Counted from the stretch's first letter, positions 1-11,115 are shown. The stretch is DNA of 64,000 bases from Petaurus breviceps papuanus (GCA_028583685.1 JAMXIF010001183.1:16666537-16730536), one strand, 5' to 3'. Numbers and translations: made by a program. Notes: generated by a model from the sequence alone, not told the origin.

Positions 1-49
<49 letters not shown>

Positions 50-130
50 GGATGGATGGATGGATGGATGGATGGATGGATGGATGGATGGATGGATGGA
101 TGGATGGATGGATGGATGGATGGATGGATG

Positions 131-169
<39 letters not shown>

Positions 170-290
170 GATGGATATGATTGATAAATGGATGATAGAT
201 ATGGTAGATAGGTATACAAAAAAGATAGACACATAGAGATAGACAAATGGATAGACAGACAGGTAGGTAGAGACAGACAGAGATATATCA
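1..290. repeat. Compound tetranucleotide microsatellite (TAGA)n-(TGGA)n-(TAGA)n
   Basis: TAGA units run to about base 48, TGGA units from about 49 to 132, and TAGA units again to about 169, giving a symmetrical three-block array. A degenerate tail of related units (gacagacagg, taggtagaga) continues to about 290. The array is cut by the window edge, so its true length is unknown. Confidence 0.97.
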
Positions 291-584
291 GCAAACATGG
301 GAAATATAAAGGAATGAAGGGAGTTAGTAGAAACTTTCAGGAAAGCTAAAGCATCCTCGACAGATAGAGCAAATGTATTCCCCCTGACTCCCAGGACACC
401 AGATCTCCCTGTTGGAACATCTGCTATACACAGAAGCCTGAGGAGCCACAGTAATACTCTGACTGAAGCAGGTTGGGGAACCATTGCTTACCTTAAGTAT
501 ACTCCTAAAGAGATAAAAGCAGCCCAGGGGGAAAGATTCAGGCCCTAATTAAGTAAGTAACCTCAATGTTAAAAAATTTAAAAA
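291..584. other. Unique stretch, nothing recognised
   Basis: Mixed-composition DNA with no open frame of interest and no repeat I recognise. Confidence 0.5.
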
Positions 585-594
585 GGGGATAGGA

Positions 595-742
595 GGGATC
601 AAAAGGAATAGAGCACCAGCCCTAAAGACAGGAGGACCTGAGTTCAAATCCAGCCTCAGACATTTGACACGTACTAGCTGTGTGACCCTGGGCAAGTTAC
701 TTAACCCTAATTGTCTCACTTCCCCCTCCAAAAAAAAAGAAG
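595..742 (+). mobile_element. Short A-tailed marsupial tRNA-derived SINE, slightly 5' truncated
   Basis: The body aatagagcacc ... aggacctgagttcaaatcc ... gtgaccctgggcaagtta is typical and ends in an A run near 730-739. The 10-base string ggggatagga occurs on both sides (585-594 and 743-752) and is the likely target-site duplication. The usual gggcagctaggtgg head is shortened, so the copy probably starts inside it. An L1-type machinery presumably moved it, judging from the A tail. Confidence 0.88.
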
Positions 743-811
743 GGGGATAGGAAGTACCTCTAACTCTGGGCAACAGGAAACCTTAAAGTCAAAGATTAGT
801 TGGTTTGATAA

Positions 812-1135
812 AAAGAAAATTTGAATAAGAGTCAGAAGAGCTGGATTCTAGTTTTGGCCCTGACCCTAATGGGTCATATAGTGAAAACCTAACTGAATTT
901 GAAGTTAAGGGACATGGTTTTGAATTTCAAATCTGCTACTTATTACCTGGGTGATTCCTGCCAAGTCATTTAGCTTCTCAAGTCCTCAGTTTCCTCATCT
1001 GTAGAATAAAGGAGGCCATACCAAATGATCTCCAAGGACCCTTCCCAGTCTTGATCCTGTCATGGATCCTAGCTATATGTCCTTGGGCAAGCAGCTTAAT
1101 CTCTCTGAAAAATGAGGGGGTTAGATATGATCAGT
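812..1135 (+). mobile_element. MIR-type CORE-SINE relics, two or three fragments
   Basis: The best part is 890-1050: gaatttcaaatctgc, then gccaagtcatttagcttctc, then cctcagtttcctcatctg and a purine-rich end. Pieces at 812-890 and 1052-1135 show the same landmarks (gagtcagaagagctgg; ccttgggcaagcagcttaat). Divergence is high, as expected for this old family. Confidence 0.7.
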
Positions 1136-1696
1136 GTTTCCCAACCCTGGTGAACCAGCACATGTTGATATGATGTACTGTGATGGGAAGTAAGATGCAT
1201 TTCTTGGAGGAGCTTAACTATATAATCTGTCTATTCTAAGCCTCCAAGGTATAGTGAAGGAGTGAGAGCAGGAAGGCATGTACGTGCCTGGGTTCTACTC
1301 CTCACTCTGCTCGTGACTCACAGAGGTGACTTTTGCTTCTTGGACCCACAGAGCCCTTCAGCATTCCACAGAGGTTTGTGTTGATAATGACATTTTAGCT
1401 AAGCAGTGTGCATGGCAGCTCCCAATCACAGTGATGAGAGAACAAAGGTGTAACCCCACAGCTATAAATGGAGGCAATTGTACCAGGGACTAAGCTAGGG
1501 AGAAGAACCAGGTATCCTGACTCATTTGAGTTCACTTGCTGCCAATACTCTTCCCAGGTGGTGCTCTTAGCACCCGGGGGCATAAAAGTACCCAGAAAGT
1601 AGAAGAGATTTTCCCTACATACCCCTGCTATCAGAGAGAGCTTTGGGGTCCTCAGACTTTATCTGGATTAAAAGCTTCTATTCTTGATCCTCTCTC
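1136..1696. other. Unique stretch, nothing recognised
   Basis: No repeat landmarks or credible coding frame seen. Open frames here are under 70 codons and show no known motif. Confidence 0.5.
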
Positions 1697-1729
1697 AGGA
1701 GGGAGGGAGGGAGAGGGGGAGGGAGAGAA

Positions 1730-1776
<47 letters not shown>

Positions 1777-1779
1777 GAG
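1697..1779. repeat. Purine-rich (GGGA)/(GA)n tract
   Basis: gggagggagggagag passes into a pure GA run from about 1731 to 1768. The open frame across its complement is only a run of Ser/Leu from the repeat. Confidence 0.95.
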
Positions 1780-1865
1780 AGTTTGGAAGGATTTGGGTAC
1801 AGATAAAAAGATTAAGAGGGTAGGGGTGCTGATATTGCAAACTTCTGATGGGAATAACAGGTGAG

Positions 1866-2055
1866 AGTGGTGGCAGTTTGTCCTTCATTCTCAAAGAGGA
1901 CTGTGACATCAGGGAGGTGATGCCATGACACGCAAGTGAATTGGATTTAAGTGACAGAGGGTTATGTAAAGTCACCAACCTTGCTTTCTCCTCTAGAGCC
2001 ATATGAGTCCAGTGGCCAGATATGGATCAGGACAACTGGAGACAGCCGGGGATAC
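1866..2055 (+). repeat. Probable marsupial interspersed repeat, family not named
   Basis: Contains the strings agaggactgtgacatcaggg, gtgaattggatttaagtgac and gccagatatggatcagga in this order. I know this combination as a frequent marsupial repeat, but I cannot recall its family or confirm its ends. No flanking duplication was found by eye. Confidence 0.5.
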
Positions 2056-2382
2056 AATGGGGAACTGTCACCTTTTCAAGCTAAGGATTTTTACAGATCT
2101 CAGTTTGAGTGAGGAAACATCCACTCACTGATTAAGGTTTAATCAGAAATGAGGCAGAAAAGGCATGGAAGCAGCAGGAGTCATGGAGATCAACAGAGTG
2201 AAACTCTGACATCCTTCCCATAGATCACGATTGAGCTGTTGGGGACTCCTGCCCCAAGGAATCTTCTAGTGAGTGCAATGTTCTCTGGGTTTGTCACTAT
2301 AAAGACAAACCACTCTTTGTTTTCTAAGACAAGACATTCTACAGTAGACAACTGAAGATACATATCATATGACCAGAGCATA
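2056..2382. other. Unique stretch, nothing recognised
   Basis: No repeat landmarks, no credible coding frame. Confidence 0.5.
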
Positions 2383-2550
2383 AACCCTTAAAAACTGGAA
2401 GATACTTTAGAGATCATCAACCCTCTAATTTTACAATGAGGAAACTGAGTCCAAGAGAAAGAAAGAGATTTGCCTAAGGTCATAAAGCTGGTTGGCAGAA
2501 GAGCAAGACTCCAGCCCAAATGTCCTCCCTCTTAAATCAATGTTGTTTCC
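2383..2550 (-). mobile_element. MIR-related SINE relic
   Basis: Reverse-strand landmarks appear in order: ttttacaatgaggaaactga, then agatttgcctaaggtcataa, then an element head near gactccagcccaaatg. Heavily diverged. Confidence 0.7.
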
Positions 2551-3040
2551 CCTTCACTATTCTGCCTCCTGCTTGCCTAAACTAGTAGCTAACTGGGGAA
2601 AGGAACTGATTAGGGGAGAAAGAACAGGAGGGATAAAGAAGAAAAGGGGAGGAGATATGGTGGGAATGAGTGTTGGAAAACTGCAACAAGGTGAATTTTA
2701 TTTGTTGAATTGACATGAATTGAAAGTCCCGTCTCACCTGAGGTTAAACTGGTACTCCATGGTTACAAAAGAGCACAATGGCTTTGCACCATGAAAGGTT
2801 TGTGTAAAACATTTTAACTGATGTTCCTTGGCTCCCTTGTTAACTCTCAGCCCAGGTAAGCAGTCCAATGTAGGTCAGTTCAACAACAGGCAAGTGTGGG
2901 AAATTTTTGCTCAAGACCTTAAGATTTTCCTGGGGGCATTTTTCACAGGAGATGAGGTTTACCCTGATGTTTGGGGCTGTCATTTCTGGGCGCCCATTGC
3001 AAACAATGAGGAAATCTCCAGCCTGTTTTATTGCTATGAT
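2551..3040. other. Unique stretch, nothing recognised
   Basis: An open frame of 114 codons at 2828-3172 (+) overlaps this stretch and the next. It has no recognisable domain, no splice-site context and biased composition from a SINE-like segment, so I do not call it a gene. Confidence 0.5.
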
Positions 3041-3044
3041 AATA

Positions 3045-3235
3045 ACCCCTTTTGTTTATATGGCACCTATCTCCAGGGAGCTCAAAGCACTGAACAGACA
3101 TCATCTCATGCCACCACACAACAGCCCTGGGAAGTAGGTAGGGGGCTTTTTCCTATGGAGCACATTTTATAACCTTAGAAATTGACACAGATAGGACAGT
3201 AATTGGCCAGCTGTTGCACAATAAGTCACTGGCCA
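3045..3235 (-). mobile_element. Degenerate MIR/Ther-type SINE relic
   Basis: tttatatggcacctat, ctcaaagcactgaacagac and cacaacagccctgggaagta match the reverse-complement core of old mammalian SINEs. The rest is too diverged to place. Confidence 0.4.
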
Positions 3236-3244
3236 TATCAAGAT

Positions 3245-3497
3245 TTTGTTATTGTTGTCATTCAGTCATTTCAGTTGAGTCCAACTCTTCCTGACCCCAT
3301 TTGGGGTTTTCTTGGCAAAGATACTGGAGTGGTTTGCCATTTTTTTTCCAACTCATTTTACAGGTGAAAAAACTGAGGCAAACAGGATTAAGTGACTTAC
3401 CCAGGGTTATACAGTAAGTTCCGAGGTCACATTTTAACTCAGGTCTTCCTGTCTCCAGGCCTGACATTCTATTCACTACACCACCTAGCTTCCCCCA
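3245..3497 (-). mobile_element. Long marsupial SINE with RTE-like 3' tail
   Basis: In the element's own orientation it has a tRNA-derived head (ends near 3497), the CORE-like middle, then the complement of ctggagtggtttgccatttt and an RTE/BovB-like terminus with (tcattcagtcatttcagttg at 3260-3279). The full structure is present in one piece. Such tails are known to let RTE LINE machinery mobilise SINEs. Confidence 0.9.
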
Positions 3498-3499
3498 GT

Positions 3500-4590
3500 T
3501 CTAGTCAGGATTAGAATACCCGATTCTTTACATTTCAATGTGAGCTTAGCTTACCGTCATAATAGTGCTTTGTAGTTGTACCATCTTATCTTTAAAACAT
3601 GCAAGGAAGTGGTATGTTCATGTGCGAGTGTTTAACATGGGGTAGGAAATCCTTCCATTATAAATCTTGCCCTCCTTTCCGGTATTTTAAAGAGAAAGAT
3701 TGACCCATGCTCTAACATAACTCAAGTCAATGTGTTGTATCTGAATCAGTGGTCTTGAGTCATAAGGGGTTAAATGCTAAGTCATAAAAAATTAAGGAAA
3801 TGCAAGAAAGTGGTCTGGCTGGCTTCATTAGTCATTGCCAGATAGCCAAGGAAGAAGGGAGAGTCATAATCCTCATTCTAAAAGTTTGAGGTAGTGTCTG
3901 GGAAGTCTAGAGGTCAGGAACTGGGAAAGCATTAGCAAAGCATAGTTCTTTGGAGTTTGTGATCGGTAGAGAAGTCCATGACTAAAGAGCTGCCCCAACA
4001 ACTGCCTGCCGGTTTCTACTATACCTTTTAAACTCAGGTTCAACCCTCAAGTTTAAACTCATGCTCAATTCTCAGAATTTAAAACGCCCTTGCTGGGACC
4101 TTAGCAGGTTCTTTCACATTAGTGATCCTCTCATAGAAGTACTTTCTCAGACAGACAAGGAAGTCTGGGAAATTTAAATATCTTTGTATCTCTAGACTTC
4201 ATCACTGTAATTGTCCTCTGGTTATCCTCCATTAATTCTTCATGACTAGCCCCAAAGAACCAATTCACCATTATTATTCATATTTTTCCAAAGAGCAAGC
4301 TGCCTTAGCATAAGGATGACTTTAAATTCTCCAAGGCCCCAGCCAGAGAATACCTGGTTCCTCCAAATCTGGTTCACGTCCTACCAAGATGAGATTTTAT
4401 TTGTTCCAACAATAACTGAGCATATATAGTTGGTTATCCTAAGTACTTTCCCCCATTACTGACATAAGCAAGGCTATTCATCTGAGGCTCCTTCCAGTCC
4501 TGAATCTACCAGTTAGGATGCATCCTTAGAATGTAACAGGAAGCGTGCCCCACAGCTGAGCTGAAAACTAGTATCTCTAAGACATTTCTA
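3500..4590. other. Unique stretch about 1.1 kb
   Basis: No repeat or coding feature recognised. Composition is ordinary AT-rich intergenic DNA. Confidence 0.5.
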
Positions 4591-4593
4591 GAT

Positions 4594-4740
4594 TGACTAA
4601 AAACTCCATAAGAATAGAGACCCTTTTTGTTCATTAGCATACTCATTCATTAGAGCTCTCCTAGAATCTAGCACAGTGCCTTGCTCACAGTAAATATTTC
4701 TCAGTAACTACTGAATGAGTAAATGCATTAATGAGAGAGT
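4594..4740 (+). mobile_element. L2 LINE 3' end
   Basis: actccataagaatagagac, then tctagcacagtgccttgc, then gtaaatatttctcagtaact and a tgaatgagtaaatg end match the conserved L2 3' terminus. No coding part remains. Confidence 0.8.
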
Positions 4741-4764
4741 GGAAGAGAATGATTGACTACATCA

Positions 4765-4925
4765 GTGCTGGGCTCTGCAATAAATCTCCATTCCTGCTTG
4801 CTTCTGTTTCATCCTTCATCCCACTTCTAGGCTAATCTTCATAAATAGACTTGTTCATGTCGCTCCTCTACCCAAAAATATTCAGTGGTTCCCCACTGCC
4901 TATCAATCATGGGACATTCGCTCAT
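4765..4925 (+). mobile_element. L2 LINE internal fragment
   Basis: cttcataaatagacttgttc, catgtcgctcctctaccc and ttcagtggttccccactgcc match the L2 region downstream of the reverse transcriptase. It follows an L2 3' end in the same orientation, so these are two separate insertions. Confidence 0.7.
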
Positions 4926-4994
4926 CTCATACTGCAGTGCTTATTATAATTTGTGAATATGTGCATATATTTGCATATAGAGAGATATGCAAAA

Positions 4995-6085
4995 TCACCA
5001 TCCTGAAAATTATTGCAGCTTATGTGCCAGTGTTGGTTGTAAAGGATGAAGAGGTAGACATTTTATGAAGAATTCAGTAAAACCCTCCAAATTAGAACAA
5101 TATATATTTTGATACTTAGTCATTTGAGTTGGGCATGGGGAGAATGGTAAAAAAAAAATAAATCTGGGAAATATAGTTCAGGGATAAGAAAAATGAGAAA
5201 GGTCAAGGGCTCAGATACTACACAGAAGCCTCATACTTATATATTATTAATATTCTTATCTAGAAAAGAATAATTAATAATAACTAGTATATTTTATATA
5301 TAGTATAGTATTATGTATGATATATAATATATGGCGTTTTATATATTTTTATATATAGTATTTATATAGTGCTTTAAGGTGTGTTTTACACCTTATACTT
5401 TACACTTTTACACCTTTACACTTATATATATTATCTCACTTGATCTTCACAACAACCCTGTGAGATAGATAGAATTACTATCCCCAATTTACTGTGGAGG
5501 AGACTAAAGCTGAGATTGGTTCAGTAACTTGCCCACAGTCAAACCACTAGGAAGCATCTGAAACAGAATTTGAACTCAGATTTTCTAGTCTCCAAGTCTG
5601 GCACTTATCCATCATGATGTGGTGAGCAACAAAATGTATCAACTGAAAAAATGAAACTGTATTTCAACAGATGGGAAATTGGATGTGGAATCATACATAG
5701 ACCAGCTGTCCATATAATATATACATAGCATGCAATGAACCACTTCCTAAAAATCTTTAACCAATTTAGATCAATTGAAGGGGAAAAAAAACAAGTTTAA
5801 AGAAATCTTAGCAAAGGGTTCAACAAATCAGTCAAACTGAGGGCATCTAAGAATGAAACAGGAAGAAAAATAAACAGACAAAAAATGGAAAAGATACATA
5901 GAGATTTGTATAGCAAACTTTTTTTTTAACCATCTGATACAATAGAGATTGTTTGGATGCTAACATCCTCAGATGTGCCACCTGAGGAAGTGGAAACAGC
6001 ACTGAAAAAACCTTATTCATATTACAGGGGAAGGTTAAGGACTATCGGATCTGTTATCTCACTGATTTAGGGAATTCCCAGGTGA
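4995..6085 (+). mobile_element. RTE-clade LINE fragment, endonuclease to start of RT, interrupted by a MIR
   Basis: Seen: bases 5009-5059 read IIAAYVPVLVVKDEEVD, matching the endonuclease motif of RTE LINEs (consensus near INAYAPT). Around 5190-5245 a piece resembles the following NERGQRLVDYAEAS-type segment. After a MIR-like SINE (5355-5625), 5974-6030 reads VPPEEVETALKKPYSYYR, matching the linker before the RT domain. Known: RTE elements encode one protein with an N-terminal apurinic-type endonuclease and a reverse transcriptase. The copy ends before the RT core and carries several stops, so it is a dead relic. Confidence 0.8.
5355..5625 (-). mobile_element. MIR/Ther1-type CORE-SINE
   Basis: Reverse-strand landmarks tttatatagtgctttaagg, cacaacaaccctgtgagata, gtaacttgcccacagtca and aatttgaactcagattttct appear in order. 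It lies between two parts of the same RTE LINE, so it may have inserted into it. A short degenerate repetition of cacttttacacc is seen inside. Confidence 0.85.
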
Positions 6086-7294
6086 GGAAACACTCTCTAC
6101 CGATACACGTTGGCACCTTCTCTGAAACTTCTTAGAAAATTGCCTCGGAGGTCATCTGGTCAAACCCCCTCATTTTCCAGAGGGGTCAAGTCAACCTTTC
6201 CTAAGCACTTGCTCTAGGCCAGGCCCTATGCAAAAGATGAAAAGACAGGTTAGGCAATTGATGTATGTTCTCTAGATTGTTTGGATTGTTTTTAGGCTTT
6301 TTTTTTAATGTGCATTAAAACCTTCAATGACTGCTAACATGAACAAATACCTCTAGACCAATTAATATGTCTGAAACATAGTGTATTTCCATTGAGCAAC
6401 ACCCTGAATTGCAAAAACTCCATCAGTGATTTTTAACATAAGTACTTTCTTTGACTCAGAAAAAAAAAATACCTTTAGGTGTTGGGAGAGGAGTTGAGGT
6501 ATTTGTATTTTTATTTTCACCTTACATTTTTATTTTTTAATATTTATACTTGGCCTTACAGTTGTACCCCATGACTCATAAAACCCTAACTCCTGGAATC
6601 TACCCAAAGACCCTCCACTCCATAAGTCATAAACCAACAATGAGGAAGAGCTAAAATCCAGAACTCACTTGGTTGATATAGGGAGTTGGTATGTGTCCTC
6701 TGTTTAATTGGGGAATTTAATTGTATGGGATTTGGATCCTTCTTCCTCCCTCTTTGAGCTGGCTGGAATAAACAGACTTTTCTTCATTCCCTTTCATCCC
6801 TCAGTGGTCTGTAGAGCTGCATCTGCTCCTCTGGCATTGTCTCTGCCAACAGCCATGCAGATTGGAGGCCAGAGCCAGGAGGAAAATGAAGGGCCTGCAT
6901 TGATACCACTGAGAACTCAGCCTTTATGAACTGGCAAATGACTTTTTTTTCTAACCTCTGGAGATAAGCTGGACAGACTGGAGCCAGCATCAAGACAGTA
7001 CTTCTGACACTACTTTCCCAGCAACTAGTAGGTAGTGAAAATTGCCCCTTCTATAGAACAAGAATTTGTCTCTGTAGACTTCCAAGCACCTTATAAATGC
7101 TTGGTTTCATTTAGCAACCCACAGCTCCAGGGATAGGCTGCTATTAAACCACTAAGGGAAGCCCTCAGTAGGTTTTCACAAGCAGTGAAAGAATCTATTT
7201 TCACTTAGTTTGCTAGCCAGGTATATGCCAGCCCACCTCCAACCTCACAAAAGCTCTTTGTGTATGCGATTGTGTATTATAGTTATCATTGTGT
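6086..7294. other. Unique stretch about 1.2 kb with a short L2 tail fragment
   Basis: 6190-6250 (taagcacttgctctaggcca) resembles the complement of an L2 3' end. The rest, including 6640-7130, is non-repetitive. Open frames of about 70 codons at 6708-6993 on both strands overlap each other and show no domain. Confidence 0.5.
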
Positions 7295-7435
7295 CTTATC
7301 ACCCTAAGAAACTATAAACTCCATGAGGGCAGGGATCCCCTGAAAAGGTGAACATTTTATCTTAGAAGTACTTAGCACTGTACTCTAGATGTGTTAGATA
7401 CTTAATAAAGGTTTCCAGAATGAATTTATGTAGGA
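7295..7435 (+). mobile_element. L2 LINE 3' end
   Basis: actccatgagggcaggga, then acttagcactgtactctag and tacttaataaaggtttcc give the L2 terminus with an internal loss. Confidence 0.85.
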
Positions 7436-7554
7436 ATGAGTGAAATGTCATGACTGTAAAGGATAGGAGGGAAATTCCTGACCCTGGTATAACTTGTAAG
7501 TAGGGTAAAGGGATTGGGGTGGAGACAAAGAAATGCTATTAAATGAGGGGTAAC

Positions 7555-7700
7555 ACTGGTTTATTAGAAAACTAGTTGAATTTGAAGTCAAAAGATCTGG
7601 ATTTTGGTCCTACCTCTTCCATTTAAAACGTTTATGACCTGAAACAAGTCTATTCCCTCATCTGTAAAATGGGAGACCTCTAAATCTATGAGCAGAAGGG
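7555..7700 (+). mobile_element. MIR-type SINE relic
   Basis: gaatttgaagtcaaaagat, gacctgaaacaagtctattc and cctcatctgtaaaatgggag are in MIR order. Confidence 0.75.
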
Positions 7701-9120
7701 AAACAGCAAAGTGGTGGTGTCATCCTAAGCATTTCAGAACTCTCTGAACTACCTGACCCTGAAAGGTTGAAAGAAGCACTTAATTTTTCCATCTATAACC
7801 AATCAAAACCCTCTTTCAGTTATAGACGACAAATTGCTGCACTATACTAATCCAAGAAAACTGAATGGCAAATTGACAAATATTTAACACGTGTCTACTT
7901 GTGCAAAGCATGTGGATTAGGCAATTCACCCAAGTGGTCATCAGTGGCTCCATCAAGGATAGGGGACTTGTGCCTCTGAACAACATACTTTTGGGGTATG
8001 ACAGACTTCTCCATTATAATGCAAGGCAACGATTATTTATTAAGCACCTTCTGTTTGCCCCAAACTTTTCTGAAAACAGAGTGTAAGGGGGAAAGAAAAC
8101 AGAGTGGAAGGGAAATCTTCTTGGGAAGAATATTTATTTGGGGGGATGAAAGAACTGATGGAAAAGATCCCAACAGAAAGTCTCCAATGAATCCCTCTTT
8201 GAGCTCCTTCTGTCAGGGGTCATCAGCCTTGCGTGCCTCTCCTGCATTCCTGACCTACATACCTACATAACTTCCAGGTAGCACCAAAGGTTTCAGAATC
8301 CCAACAGGTAGTTCAATGGGTCCCCTTGCAGACCATCTCGTTCTCCAGTTTCACCCCTCTGCGGTTCTTTCCTGTTTTCATGGAGAGGCATTACAGAGAA
8401 AGGTGGAGATCAGGTTCAGCTTTCCGTAGTGTATATCATTTCCAAGTGGATGTCTAATCCACTCGAGTCCCCAGTGAGCGATTTGGTTTACCAGCGGTGT
8501 AACTAGAGCTCAGTTGTTACAGCCACCATAATCAAAAGGATCACTCTTTCCAGAAGAATCCTGGGTTACTTTAAAAACAAAAACAAAAAATACCCACAAT
8601 CCAACAACACCCTTCCCCCATTTGTCATATCATCCCCCAGGTTCCCCCTCTATTCAGCTTTCTCTTAGCTTTTTGGTTGTGATACAAATGTGGGAACAAG
8701 AAAATATGCCTTTCCCCTAGAGATCCATGTTTGCTTTTTTTTTTTTTAACTTTGGGAAAGATTGAGATTATGAATGAAGACAGTTCCAGCCATGTGACCA
8801 GGTCAGGTACTCAAACATCACCAGTTAAGAAGAAACTTGTAATTCTATCTATTTGCAAGTCATATCCATGCCACTCAATTTGAACTGCTTTCATGATGCC
8901 AGAAAACGAGGCCATGTCTTCCAGCCCCTGTTACTTCCTCTCCTACTTTGTACAATATAGATTTACTACCATCTTACAACTTACAAAGGTCTGGTTTTCT
9001 ACTAAGGCTTCTACACAGCTTATGTTTGATAACTATGTACCAAGCACAAAATTGAATTGTGACCACGAAATTACAAAACTTCCACTTGTCTAAAAGTATA
9101 TCAGTGTGTGTTATAGTCAT
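7701..9120. other. Unique stretch about 1.4 kb
   Basis: Mostly non-repetitive. 8022-8060 resembles the complement of an L2 tail. 8270-8560 has balanced composition, several CpGs and no low complexity, so it is a weak candidate for conserved non-coding DNA. No coding feature supported. Confidence 0.45.
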
Positions 9121-9123
9121 AGT

Positions 9124-9180
<57 letters not shown>
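9121..9180. repeat. Triplet microsatellite (AGC)8 (AGT)11
   Basis: After one AGT, eight perfect AGC units run 9124-9147, then eleven perfect AGT units 9148-9180. The junction suggests one C-to-T type change that then spread by slippage. Frames through it give polyAla/polyVal and polyThr, which are artefacts. Confidence 0.98.
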
Positions 9181-9181
<1 letters not shown>

Positions 9182-9417
9182 ATAGGAGGAAGAGGAGGAG
9201 AGATTTCTATTTTTAGTCTTTTTTTCTTCTCTGACAACAAATTCTGAGATGATAAGCATCTATCTCTGATCTTTGCATTTTTTCCATGTAAAACCTCTTA
9301 GGAACTGATCTTCTCCACTAATACTTTGACTCATTTTTCTGGACAGCCTGAATGAGTTTATACTCTATAAGTTCCAAGGAACATCACTGTCCAACAGCTC
9401 CCTAAGAAAATTATCAC
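9181..9417. other. Unique stretch, nothing recognised
   Basis: Short purine-rich start (agaggaggagag), then ordinary DNA. Confidence 0.5.
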
Positions 9418-9640
9418 CAGGGGTTGGCAACCTTTCCAGAGGGAAGTGCCAAGCTTCTGACCCCTTTCCTTCTGGCATGCCACAGGGCATGGGGGAGGTA
9501 GCTGAGAGAGCTCACAGCCAGCCCGCTCTTATGGTAGGAGGCCGACACCAGGTCTCCACAACAGGCAGGGGGAGCGAAGGCAACAGCCATCATCCTATAG
9601 ATGCCAGTGAAAATTGGCAATGCGCCATCTTTGACCTATG
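9418..9640 (+). mobile_element. Possible hAT-type DNA transposon fragment
   Basis: It begins with caggggttggcaacc, the terminal sequence used by several mammalian hAT (Tip100/Zaphod-like) elements, followed by gaagtgcc and ctggcatgccacagggcat. Near 9600 agtgaaaattggcaatgcgcc may be the remains of the other side. I could not place a clean 3' inverted terminus or an 8-base duplication. Confidence 0.4.
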
Positions 9641-10852
9641 CACTGTAAGTTTCTGTTCCTATTATAACTCTGATGGCAGGGGCAGAAAGATGTGTTGGGT
9701 GAATGGAGAAGAAGGAACACCCTACTTAATACTTCGCCATAATAGGATTTTAATTTTACCCAGAGGAGATGAGAGTTACAGAAAGCAAATAAAACTGACA
9801 TGGATTTTGCCCTCTTATCAGAGCCAAAAAGAGGTATATTTGTGACACAGATGAAATCTAAAACTTGTTCTCTCTATGCATGAAATCTTTGAACTTTCAA
9901 CATTGTGCTGACATTTGATTTATCCAAAAATAAGTGCCTATGTCTATGAAGAGTGGAATTTTCAAATATTAAAAATAAATGAATTTATAAAAAGTGATAT
10001 GGAAAGATGTTCTACCTTGTGGGTCTCCCCCACTCCTGTGTTTTGTTTCTTAGGTAGCTGCTTACCTTTCTTTACCCAAATTCTAGCTCTGCCTCTTACA
10101 ATTTATGAGCTAAAGTAAGAATAAACATATTCATGGATATGCATGCAAAAGCACATAGATCAAGCAAATGCAAAATTTCAATAACATGTTTATATTATGT
10201 AGACTAACAATGGTGGAATATTTCTATGCCTGGCTCCCACCCCCATCCTGGAGAGTAAAGAATGAGTCATGAGAGTAGTGTTCTAGACAAGGTGGGTCAG
10301 CTGGGAAATCCCCACCACACTTCTCTCTGGGAAAGGTTCCGAGGAGGGATGGGATTTCAGTAGATTGATAGTGGGTAACACCTTATTATAGATTCCTTTG
10401 GCTCTCTAAGCAGGGTCCTGGCAGAGCACGTGGCTAAAACTGGCAGCTTTCAATGTCCTGAAAAAAAATCTCCTGGGCTTAGGAGTGCAGTCTGGCAGGA
10501 TGTAGAATGCTGGGATCCCAGAGGATATCATTCCAGCTCAGAAATGTATAGCTCAAGAGCTTTGTAATGGGATAGCAAACCCATCGTGTGTAGATCCCTG
10601 CTTCATATCAGAGAGGTGTCTGAGACAAAGAATGTTAGGCAGTCGGTCACATTTATTTATTACAAAATCCATCCCCAACCCACCCCTGCCCCAGAAGGAG
10701 GGAGGGTTCAAGTCAGTGGGAAGCAGTTGTGGCAACCCAGGAAGTTCACCTCCTTTTTGGAAGGGCATGTTTTATCCATATATCTGTCTGCCAGTTATGG
10801 ATTAGAAAATGATTTCTGAAAGTGTAACATTTGGCAGGTCTAAAGTTATTAC
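9641..10852. other. Unique stretch about 1.2 kb
   Basis: No repeat recognised. 10225-10560 is balanced, non-repetitive and contains motifs such as tgagtcat (10265-10272, AP-1 type). No credible exon. Confidence 0.45.
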
Positions 10853-11115
10853 CACCATGGAGTGTAGTGGTTAGAGTGTCAGACTTGGAACCAGAAAACA
10901 TGGGTTCTAATCCTGCCTTAGATATTTCCTGGCTACCGAACTCTGAGCAAGTCAGTTGACCTATCTCAGTCTCAGTTTCTTCAGCTATAAAGTGAAGATT
11001 ATGATAACACCTACCTTACAGGGTTCTTTTGAGGATCGAATAATATAATATATGTAAATTTTTTGCAAACCTTAAGGTACTCTATAAATGCTAGTTATTA
11101 GTATTATTGTTATCA
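10853..11115 (+). mobile_element. MIR-type SINE, nearly full length
   Basis: Landmarks in order: gtgtagtggttagagtgtca, agcaagtcagttgacctatc, tcagtttcttcagctataa, ctaccttacagggttctttt and aaatgctagttatta. One of the best-preserved MIR copies in the window. Confidence 0.9.

Noticed and set aside
1-290. CRISPR-like or satellite array
   Set aside because: Units are four bases with no spacers; it is a microsatellite in an animal genome.
549-773. 74-codon minus frame; similar frames at 22014-22211 and 48740-48958
   Set aside because: They share peptide pieces (QLGLSNLPRVTQLV) only because all lie in the same SINE.
8974-9247. PolyAla/polyVal and polyThr frames
   Set aside because: Produced by the (AGC)8(AGT)11 microsatellite.
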